Source of the DNA: Caulobacteraceae bacterium
GTDB lineage: Bacteria > Pseudomonadota > Alphaproteobacteria > Caulobacterales > Caulobacteraceae
Length of the DNA stretch: 5,883 nucleotides
NCBI GenBank assembly: GCA_947479185.1
Contig: CANJYY010000187.1
Coordinates: forward strand, 1 to 5,883
Reading direction: 5' to 3'
Shown: piece after piece, positions 1 to 4,602 of the stretch
Position numbering within the stretch: position 1 is the first letter of the stretch
Layout of the letters: every line of letters starts with the position of its first letter
Position numbers and translations under genes: made by a program
Notes under the pieces: generated by a model
The model's database searches: none
The model's input: the letters and a program-made list of their open reading frames with translations, nothing else
Told to the model about the DNA's origin: nothing

Positions 1-420
1 GAGCGCGCCGTGCTGGCCGCCGGCCCGCTGGGCATCATGCAGGCCTGCCTCGACGTGGTCCTGCCCTACGTCCGCGACCGCAAGCAGTTCGGCAAGGCCA
101 TCGGCAGCTTCCAGCTGATGCAGGGCAAGGTCGCCGACATGTATGTCGCGCTCAATTCGGCCCGCGCCTATGTCTACCAGGTCGCCAGAGCCTGCGACGC
201 CGGCAAGACCACCCGCTTCGATGCCGCCGGCGCCATCCTGATGGCCAGCGAGAACGCGGTGAAGGTCGCCAACGAGGCCGTCCAGGCCCTCGGCGGCGCC
301 GGTTACACCCGCGAATGGCCGGTCGAGCGCTTCGTCCGCGACGCCAAGCTCTATGACATCGGCGCCGGCACCAACGAGATCCGCCGGTTCCTCATCGGCC
401 GGGAGCTGGTCGGGGGGTGA
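1..420 (+). CDS. ivd: Isovaleryl-CoA dehydrogenase, C-terminal part (5' end outside window)
   Basis: This FAD-dependent acyl-CoA dehydrogenase oxidises isovaleryl-CoA to 3-methylcrotonyl-CoA in leucine catabolism and passes electrons to electron-transfer flavoprotein. Frame 1 is open from the first base and gives 139 C-terminal residues. Visible are RKQFG (27-31), LGGAGYTREWPVERFVRDAKL (97-117, acyl-CoA dehydrogenase signature region) and DIGAGTNEIRR (119-129). Most acyl-CoA dehydrogenases carry the catalytic Glu in a YEGT motif at the last site. Here it is GAGT, as in isovaleryl-CoA dehydrogenases, whose catalytic Glu (Glu254 in the mature human enzyme) sits in an ERLVLAGGPLG context. The first codon of the window is the Glu of the matching ERAVLAAGPLG, so the catalytic residue appears to be present. 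The TGA stop overlaps the next gene's GTG, suggesting an operon. mccB, the next pathway step, lies 4.2 kb downstream. Confidence 0.93.
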   Translation, partial: ERAVLAAGPLGIMQACLDVVLPYVRDRKQFGKAIGSFQLMQGKVADMYVALNSARAYVYQVARACDAGKTTRFDAAGAILMASENAVKVANEAVQALGGAGYTREWPVERFVRDAKLYDIGAGTNEIRRFLIGRELVGG

Positions 421-830
421 GGGCGCTCGCGGTCCTCATCGCCGCCCTGGCGCTGACGGGCTGCGTCAGCGTCGATGTGGACGCGTCCCTGACCTGCCGG
501 GGCGGCCTCAATCCCGCGACCACGGCCGAACTGGTCTTCGGCCGCAACATCGGCGACGCGCCGGGCGTCACCGACGCGGACTGGAAGGCCTTCCTGGATC
601 AGGAGGTCACGCCGCGCTTTCCGGACGGCCTGACCGTGTCCGACGCCGCCGGACAATGGCGTGGTTCGGGCGAGGGGATCACCCGCGAAGCCTCCAAGGT
701 GCTGCTGCTGGTGCTGACCGGCGCGCCCGGCGAGGCGGAAAAGGTCGAGGCCATCCGCTCTGCCTACCGGACCCGTTTCCGGCAGGACTCGGTCCTGCTG
801 ATCGAACGCCCGGCCTGCGTCGGGTTCTAG
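417..830 (+). CDS. Small putative lipoprotein, DUF3574-like
   Basis: The 137-residue protein begins at a GTG whose last bases overlap the ivd stop (GTGA overlap), so it is probably translationally coupled to ivd. The N-terminus has one Arg, a hydrophobic core and a lipobox LTGC with Cys16, which predicts a signal-peptidase-II-processed lipoprotein in the cell envelope. Two further cysteines, Cys27 (SLTCRGG) and Cys134 (PACVGF), could form a disulfide in the periplasm. The body contains ELVFGRNIG (39-47), DWKAFLDQEVTPRFPDGLTV (55-74), GQWRG, EASKVLLLVL and a terminal AIRSAYRTRFRQDSVLLIE. From memory this pattern (fold begins LFFGR, then W..F....V.PRFPDGLT, QW, S..L, I...Y...F.Q.SV) matches the DUF3574 family, whose function is unknown. 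Start choice rests on the overlap and the lipobox. The link to leucine catabolism is positional only. Confidence 0.85.
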   Translation: MRALAVLIAALALTGCVSVDVDASLTCRGGLNPATTAELVFGRNIGDAPGVTDADWKAFLDQEVTPRFPDGLTVSDAAGQWRGSGEGITREASKVLLLVLTGAPGEAEKVEAIRSAYRTRFRQDSVLLIERPACVGF

Positions 831-836
831 ACATGC

Positions 837-868
837 GAACGGCCGCCGGGGCGCCCCGGCGGCCGTTC
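837..868. terminator. Perfect 32-bp palindrome, probable bidirectional terminator
   Basis: All 16 base pairs are complementary around the centre at 852/853 (GAACGGCCGCCGGGGC and its reverse complement). In RNA it would form a very stable G/C hairpin beginning 6 nt after the stop of the DUF3574-like gene. It also lies about 42 nt beyond the stop of the minus-strand micro-ORF, so it sits between convergent transcripts. No clear U-run follows on either strand (CATCGTTGT on plus, GCATGT on minus). It could therefore be a weak intrinsic terminator or a 3'-end RNA stabiliser. Confidence 0.6.
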
Positions 869-910
869 CATCGTTGTGCCGCGGTTACGGCGAAACGCAT
901 TAGGCGCTGA

Positions 911-982
911 TCAGGCGCTGACCTCCGCCGAGACGGATTTCAGGGTCACGCACTGCGACCGCGGGTTCCTACGATGAGACAC
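911..982 (-). CDS. Possible 23-residue basic micro-protein
   Basis: A GTG at 982-980 opens a frame encoding MSHRRNPRSQC followed by VTLKSVSAEVSA, ending at TGA 913-911. I do not recognise a family. The case for translation is the upstream AAAGGAGGTGA (997-987 on the minus strand). It is nearly the full complement of the 16S rRNA 3' end, and seven bases separate GGAGG from the GTG. The N-terminal half is strongly basic (H, R, R, R) and the C-terminal half is mildly hydrophobic with one Glu; there is one Cys. It lies 95 bp downstream of the DUF3617-like gene on the same strand. The strong palindrome at 837-868 could end its transcript. Alternatives: a leader or regulatory peptide, or a non-coding stretch with a chance ribosome site. 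The coding sequence is too short for codon statistics to decide. Confidence 0.5.
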   Translation of the reverse strand: MSHRRNPRSQCVTLKSVSAEVSA

Positions 983-986
983 CAGG

Positions 987-997
987 TCACCTCCTTT
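987..997 (-). promoter_or_regulatory. Near-perfect Shine-Dalgarno site for the micro-ORF
   Basis: The minus strand reads AAAGGAGGTGA, an extended match to the anti-Shine-Dalgarno sequence, with optimal spacing to the GTG at 982. No other gene start in this window has a ribosome site close to this strength, which is why the short frame at 911-982 deserves annotation. Confidence 0.65.
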
Positions 998-1018
998 CAG
1001 CTGTTGAACAGGACCTCC

Positions 1019-1048
1019 ACTATGAAACCCGGAATCAGGCGTCGCCAA
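1019..1048 (-). promoter_or_regulatory. Candidate promoter for the micro-ORF
   Basis: On the minus strand TTGGCG (1048-1043) and CATAGT (1024-1019) are 18 bases apart, each matching four of six sigma-70-type consensus bases. A transcript from here would carry a leader of roughly 30 nt to the GTG at 982. The evidence is by eye only, and the -35 overlaps one arm of the inverted repeat at 1041-1070. Confidence 0.25.
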
Positions 1049-1070
1049 GCCCCCGCACGCGGGACGCGAC
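1041..1070 (-). terminator. Inverted repeat just after the DUF3617-like gene
   Basis: GTCGC (1041-1045) pairs with GCGAC (1066-1070) and inside them CCCGC (1052-1056) pairs with GCGGG (1059-1063), with an asymmetric internal loop. In the minus-strand RNA it begins 7 nt after the TAG stop. There is no U-run after it, so it could be a weak terminator or a 3'-end stabilising hairpin. Confidence 0.25.
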
Positions 1071-1077
1071 AAATTGC

Positions 1078-1545
1078 CTAGCCCTTGATCTTCTGCGGCG
1101 CGCCCTGGCAGACGTCGCCGAGCCGTTTGGCGCTGGTGCTGGCGGTGGCCGACAGCGGCACGCCGGCGACCTTGCCCGACAGGTTGGCGGTCAGGGTGAA
1201 GGCGGTCGGCGAATAGGTCCCGGTCGCGGTCACCTTGACGGTGCGCCCGCGTTTGTCGACGCAGGTGCCCTTGAAATACATCTTGCCGTCGGCGACCCGC
1301 TTTTCCGGATAGGTGCAGGTGTAGTGGCGGTTGATCCGGCCAGACAGCACCTTGTCGACGTCGGCCGGCGTGATGCAGCGGCGCTCGACCTCGGTGTTGC
1401 TGATGATCAGGTTGAGGGTGTTGGTGCTCTCCCACCAGCCGGGCTGGATGGCGCCGGCGCCGGGGCCGGCGCCGTCGCGAGCCATGGCGGGCGCGGCGGC
1501 CAGGCCGATCAGGCCGATCAGGGCGAATATGCGGGTCGTCTTCAT
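1078..1545 (-). CDS. Secreted DUF3617-like protein
   Basis: The 155-residue product starts MKTTRIFALIGLIGLAAAPA and has a classical Sec signal peptide, with likely cleavage after AMA at residue 22, so it should be periplasmic. The mature N-terminus is a low-complexity Gly/Ala/Pro stretch (DGAGPGAGA, 24-32). Then come QPGWWEST (34-41), RCITPADVDKVL (56-67), YTCTYPEKRVADGKMYFKGTC (75-95) and GTYSPTAFTLTANLSG (109-124), ending RLGDVC (141-146). Four cysteines (57, 77, 95, 146) fit two disulfides. The QPG.WE opening, the C.TP motif, the later Cys pair and the T.F.....G block match the DUF3617 family as I remember it; its function is unknown. The frame stays open far upstream on the minus strand, but that is an antisense shadow of tam, and the signal peptide fixes the start at 1545. 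The ribosome site is weak. Confidence 0.85.
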   Translation of the reverse strand: MKTTRIFALIGLIGLAAAPAMARDGAGPGAGAIQPGWWESTNTLNLIISNTEVERRCITPADVDKVLSGRINRHYTCTYPEKRVADGKMYFKGTCVDKRGRTVKVTATGTYSPTAFTLTANLSGKVAGVPLSATASTSAKRLGDVCQGAPQKIKG

Positions 1546-1591
1546 GGGTCCAGTCTCGAAGCGGGGCGTGGCGACTTTCTGACCTAACCCG

Positions 1592-1620
1592 AATGAACGG
1601 GCGATGACCACCGCGTGCAA
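1592..1620 (-). promoter_or_regulatory. Candidate promoter for the DUF3617-like gene
   Basis: In the divergent spacer between the DUF3617-like gene and tam, the minus strand has TTGCAC (1620-1615), a 17-base spacer and TTCATT (1597-1592). The -35 is good and the -10 poor. A start near 1585 would give a leader of about 40 nt. It is supported only by spacing and partial consensus match. Confidence 0.22.
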
Positions 1621-1627
1621 CCGGTGT

Positions 1628-1631
1628 AGGG
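1628..1631 (+). promoter_or_regulatory. Ribosome binding site deciding the tam start
   Basis: AGGG lies 7 nt before the ATG at 1639 but only 1 nt before the in-frame ATG at 1633. The spacing and the alignment of the N-terminus with E. coli Tam both favour the 1639 start. Confidence 0.5.
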
Positions 1632-1638
1632 CATGATC

Positions 1639-2415
1639 ATGCCGAGTTGGGATCCCGACCTCTACGAGCGCTACAAGGCGTACCGCGATCGCCCGGCGCT
1701 CGACCTGATGGTCCAGATTCCGGACCGCCGCTACCGCGAGATCTGGGATCTCGGTTGCGGGACCGGCGAGCACGCGGCCCTGCTGGCCCTGCGCCATCCG
1801 ATGGCCAATGTGCATGGCCTCGACTCCAGCCCCGACATGCTGCGTCAGGCGAAGAACCGCCAGAGCGACGTGACCTGGGTGCTGTCGGGCATCGAGGATT
1901 TCGCGCCGGCCGTGGCGCCGGACCTGATCTTCACAAACGCCGCCCTGCAGTGGCTGCCGGACCATGAAGCGCTGCTTCCGCGTCTCGTGGGCCAACTGGC
2001 GCCGGGCGGCGTGTTCGCCTGTCAGATGCCGATGGCCTTCGAGACCGACCACCACCGCATCCTGCGCGACACGGCGGAGCAGGGGCCCTGGGCGGCCCTG
2101 ACCCAGGGCGCCCGCCGGATCAACCCGACCCCGCCGCTGGATCGCTACTACGACTGGCTGTCGACGCTCTGCGGCGAGGTCGATCTCTGGACCACCACCT
2201 ATCTGCACGCCCTGGAGGGCGACGATCCGGTGGTCGACTGGATGCGCGGCACGGCGCTGCGGCCCTATCTCGACGCCCTGGCCGGCGATGACGCGCTGCT
2301 GGAAGCCTTCCTGGGCGCCTTCCGCGCCCGCATTGCCGAGGCCTTCCCGCCGCGCGCCGACGGGGTCACCCTGTTCCCGTTCCCCCGCCTGTTCATGGTC
2401 GCGGTGCGCCGCTAG
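1639..2415 (+). CDS. tam: Trans-aconitate 2-methyltransferase
   Basis: This SAM-dependent cytosolic enzyme methylates trans-aconitate, the spontaneous isomer of the TCA intermediate cis-aconitate, which inhibits aconitase. The 258-residue product matches E. coli Tam closely in length and sequence as I recall it. The N-terminus MPSWDPDLYERY corresponds to MSDWNPSLY. SAM motif I is DLGCGTGEH (37-45), and the ribose-binding acid is Asp62 in GLDSSPDML. DLIFTNAALQWLPDH (95-109) is the characteristic Tam motif, followed by PGGVFACQMP. Further blocks are EVDLWTTTYLH, VVDWMRGTALRPYLD and the C-terminal FPRLFMVAVRR. An in-frame ATG two codons upstream (1633) is possible but has poor ribosome-site spacing. 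The gene diverges from the DUF3617-like gene and converges on the phospholipase gene. No neighbour belongs to the same pathway. All expected motifs are intact. Confidence 0.95.
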   Translation: MPSWDPDLYERYKAYRDRPALDLMVQIPDRRYREIWDLGCGTGEHAALLALRHPMANVHGLDSSPDMLRQAKNRQSDVTWVLSGIEDFAPAVAPDLIFTNAALQWLPDHEALLPRLVGQLAPGGVFACQMPMAFETDHHRILRDTAEQGPWAALTQGARRINPTPPLDRYYDWLSTLCGEVDLWTTTYLHALEGDDPVVDWMRGTALRPYLDALAGDDALLEAFLGAFRARIAEAFPPRADGVTLFPFPRLFMVAVRR

Positions 2416-2425
2416 TGTCCAGAAG

Positions 2426-2473
2426 CCTCCCCGCGAAGCCGGGGAGGTGGACCGCCGAAGGCGGTGGAGGGGG
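2426..2473 (+). repeat. Two-hairpin REP-like module, copy 1
   Basis: An 8-bp stem CCTCCCCG/CGGGGAGG (2426-2433 with 2440-2447, loop CGAAGC) is followed by TGG. A 6-bp stem ACCGCC/GGCGGT (2451-2456 with 2460-2465, loop GAA) comes next, then GGAGGGGGC. The same layout recurs in inverted orientation at 2541-2586, so it is a repeat unit rather than a lone terminator. It begins 10 nt after the tam stop. Confidence 0.75.
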
Positions 2474-2540
2474 CTGCGCGGGCTGGGCAAGACGATCCCG
2501 AACGCCGGTGTTCGCGGGCGACCACATCCACCGGTTCTGC

Positions 2541-2586
2541 CCCCTCAGTCACGCTCCGCGTGACAGCTCCCCGGCAAGCGGGGAGC
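2541..2586 (-). repeat. Two-hairpin REP-like module, inverted copy 2
   Basis: Read on the minus strand: GCTCCCCG/CGGGGAGC (8-bp stem, loop CTTGC), then a 7-bp stem GTCACGC/GCGTGAC with loop GGA (2564-2548), then TGAGGGG. The first stem and the GAGGGGGC tail match copy 1. The second stem has a different sequence but stays fully paired. It lies 9 nt past the phospholipase stop. The unpaired part between the copies (2474-2540) shows no gene. Confidence 0.75.
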
Positions 2587-2595
2587 AAGCGCCGC

Positions 2596-4380
2596 TCACC
2601 CCTTGCCGCGCGCCTTGCGCATCTCGGTAACGGGCCGGTCCAGCTTGTCGAGGGCGGCGATGGCGGCGCGATAGCCGGCGTCGACGCCGGGCTCGTAGGC
2701 CTTCCAGTCGCGGATATCGATGCCGTCGGCCTGGGGCATGATCAGCAGGTCTGTGGCCTCGCGCGCCGCCAGAAGATCGCGTCCGGTCGAGACGGTCGCC
2801 GCCCGCATCAGCAGGGCCACGATCGGCGGGCCCTTGCGCCAGTCGCCCGAGAAGATCCAGCGCCAGACGGAGGAGGGACGGGCCACGTCGTCGGCGGTGA
2901 TGCTGCGGCCGCGGGTGACGTCGACGCCGACGATCGGGCCCAGCTGCATCGACCGCATCACGTCGGACGGGAAGTTCTTCATCACCGCGCCGTCGACCAG
3001 CACGTTGTTGTTGTCGATCGCCGGCGGCATGATTCCGGGCAGGGCGATCGAGGCCCGCAGCGCATGCCGCAGCGTGCCGCGCTTGTGCAGGTGATAGGCG
3101 CCGGTGGTCAGGTTCGACGAGACGCAGAAGAACGGCAGCCACAGGTCGGCGATCTGGGTGTCATCGAAATGCACCCGCAGCCGCTCGCGCACCTTCTCGC
3201 CATGGGTCATGGCGATCAGCGGGAAGGCGATGTCGTCCAGCGGGCTGGAGTCGACGAAGGCGTCCTTGATACGGACGTCCATCTCCGCCTCGTCCCAGCC
3301 CATGGCCACGCCGGCCGCGACGATGGCCCCCATCGAGGCCCCGCCGACGAAATCGATCGGCACGCCGCGCTCGCGCAGGGCCTGGATCGCGCCGATGTGG
3401 GCATAGGCCCGCGCCCCGCCGCCCGACAGCACCAGTCCGACAGAGCGGCCCGTCAGCACCCGCGCCATGCGCGCGGCGTCGGCCGCGCTGCCGTCGCGCA
3501 TATGGAACAGCCGCGCGGCGCCGGTCACATCCAGCCAGGATTCGGACCCGGACGGCTGCCGCGCATCGGCCTTCTGCACCAGGATCAGGTCGACCAGCTG
3601 CTGCTGCTGCAGGGTCTCGGAGGCGTAGCCGGCGACATTGGCCGGGGGGGCCTTGTCGCCGCGGCCGACGCGGAACAGCCGGTCGACCTGGCGGCCGACA
3701 ATCGACTTCCAGGCCGTTTCCGTATGTTCGGCGGCGTACAGCACATAGTCGTGGTCGGCCTCGACGTTGGAAAACCACTCGGTCGGGGCCTGGGTCGACT
3801 CGACGCCGGCCACCGTCACCGACTGGCCCATGCGGGCGATTTCCAGCGCGATCCGGTCGACCAGCGGGCGGATCTTGCGGCCGGCGTCGGCGGCGACGAA
3901 GCCGAACACGGTCGGCTCGCCGATCGAGGCGTGGGTCGCGGCCTGGCGCGTGCGCAGGATCATCAGCCGCGCCAGTTCGGTCATCACCGCCGGGTCGCGG
4001 TCGGCGGCGTCGAAAAAGTCCTCGCGCGACAGGGCCAGGATTTCCGAGTCGCGCAGCGCCACGACCTGGGCCGAGTGCGGCGTGCCGGCGATGAGGGCCA
4101 TTTCCCCGGCCGGTTCGCCCGGCCGGATCACGCCGAGAAAATGCCGCTCCTGGCCTTCCTCGCGACGGAACGCGCCCAGCCGCCCGGCCCGCACGAAATA
4201 GAGTTCCCGCGACGGTTCGCCGGGGCCGTAGAGCATCTCGCCGCCGGGCAGCGAGAACCAGCGGGCGTCCCCCGTCTGGCGCGCCTCATCGAAGAGTCGC
4301 TCCAGCGCTGTCTCATGCAGAAGATCGACGAGGCTGCCCACGGCGGGACGGTAGCAAGCGATGTGAGTCGTGGCGTTCAC
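2596..4380 (-). CDS. Cyclic-nucleotide-binding-domain / patatin-like phospholipase (NTE type)
   Basis: The 594-residue protein has the layout of neuropathy target esterase relatives. An N-terminal cyclic-nucleotide-binding-like beta-roll (about 40-125) contains PGGEMLYGPGEPSRELYFVRAG and GEMALIAGTPHSA. A middle region (about 155-250) with VTVAGVES, DYVLYAAE and VGRQVDRLFRVGRG resembles the P-loop-like segment of that family. The patatin domain (about 313-485) has the oxyanion loop GGGARAYAHIG (320-330), nucleophile Ser349 in GGASMGA and Asp463 in LVDGAVMKN, a complete Ser-Asp dyad. It should hydrolyse phospholipids, lysophospholipids or similar acyl esters; the substrate cannot be read from the sequence. 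In the nucleotide pocket the usual phosphate-binding Arg position reads His102 (PHSA), so cAMP binding is doubtful. No signal peptide or membrane helix is apparent. The start is a GTG at 4380 with AAGGA 12 nt upstream; no better in-frame start precedes the domain. Confidence 0.92.
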   Translation of the reverse strand: MNATTHIACYRPAVGSLVDLLHETALERLFDEARQTGDARWFSLPGGEMLYGPGEPSRELYFVRAGRLGAFRREEGQERHFLGVIRPGEPAGEMALIAGTPHSAQVVALRDSEILALSREDFFDAADRDPAVMTELARLMILRTRQAATHASIGEPTVFGFVAADAGRKIRPLVDRIALEIARMGQSVTVAGVESTQAPTEWFSNVEADHDYVLYAAEHTETAWKSIVGRQVDRLFRVGRGDKAPPANVAGYASETLQQQQLVDLILVQKADARQPSGSESWLDVTGAARLFHMRDGSAADAARMARVLTGRSVGLVLSGGGARAYAHIGAIQALRERGVPIDFVGGASMGAIVAAGVAMGWDEAEMDVRIKDAFVDSSPLDDIAFPLIAMTHGEKVRERLRVHFDDTQIADLWLPFFCVSSNLTTGAYHLHKRGTLRHALRASIALPGIMPPAIDNNNVLVDGAVMKNFPSDVMRSMQLGPIVGVDVTRGRSITADDVARPSSVWRWIFSGDWRKGPPIVALLMRAATVSTGRDLLAAREATDLLIMPQADGIDIRDWKAYEPGVDAGYRAAIAALDKLDRPVTEMRKARGKG

Positions 4381-4401
4381 AAAACGCTGTCATCCTTGCA
4401 G

Positions 4402-4413
4402 GCCTCGCGAGGC
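4402..4413. promoter_or_regulatory. 12-bp palindrome upstream of the phospholipase gene
   Basis: GCCTCGCGAGGC is a perfect palindrome centred about 27 nt upstream of the GTG at 4380. It could be an operator or a leader hairpin. It could also be chance in DNA this G/C-rich. No promoter hexamers stand out beside it. Confidence 0.2.
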
Positions 4414-4460
4414 ACGATGAACACCGCTGCGGCCGGGCGTGCGCCGCCGCCGCCGCCATT

Positions 4461-4557
4461 GTGCGTCCTTCGACACGCGGCCTTCGGCCGCTGCTCGGGA
4501 TGACGTGATTTCTGTACGTCATGGTGAGCAGCGCCAAGCGGGTGTCGAACCACGCAC
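4461..4557. repeat. Imperfect 97-bp inverted repeat (REPIN/MITE-like)
   Basis: The outer arms GTGCGT (4461-4466) and ACGCAC (4552-4557) pair, then TTCGACAC (4469-4476) with GTGTCGAA (4542-4549). GCTGCTC (4490-4496) pairs with GAGCAGC (4526-4532), and ATGACGT (4500-4506) with ACGTCAT (4516-4522), around a 9-nt centre GATTTCTGT. Each half also has its own small hairpin, GCGGCC-TTC-GGCCGC in the left (4477-4491) and a short CGC-CAA-GCG in the right (4532-4540). It lies in the divergent 222-bp spacer between the phospholipase gene and mccB. I see no ORF in this spacer. A (GCC)5 run at 4443-4457 flanks it. Confidence 0.75.
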
Positions 4558-4602
4558 CCCGCCGATGGTGACGCGGCGACAGCTTCCGGCTATGCCTCGG
4601 TC

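Noticed and set aside
902..921. Direct repeat AGGCGCTGA, two copies
   Set aside because: Nine bases at the end of the micro-ORF; too short to call a target-site duplication, with no mobile element between the copies.
1451..1474. G/C palindromic run GGCGCCGGCGCC and flanks
   Set aside because: It lies within the coding region for the Gly/Ala/Pro-rich mature N-terminus of the DUF3617-like protein and is explained by codon composition.
1501..1518. Tandem CAGGCCGAT repeat
   Set aside because: It encodes the repeated Leu-Ile-Gly of the DUF3617-like signal peptide; a short coding repeat with no sign of separate function.
1546..2490. Long minus-strand open frame continuing upstream of the DUF3617-like gene
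   Set aside because: It is antisense to tam, is Arg/Gly/His-rich as expected for a high-GC shadow frame, and would bury the clear signal peptide starting at 1545 in mid-protein.
2464..4503. 679-codon plus-strand open frame
   Set aside because: It is antisense to the phospholipase gene, whose domains and catalytic motifs are unambiguous. The shadow product is His/Arg/Gly/Asp-rich with no recognisable motif and runs through the repeats.
4381..4602. Possible small gene or ncRNA in the divergent spacer
   Set aside because: No frame has a convincing ribosome site and the structure present is explained by the inverted repeat. No CRISPR-like, tRNA-like or riboswitch-like pattern was seen.
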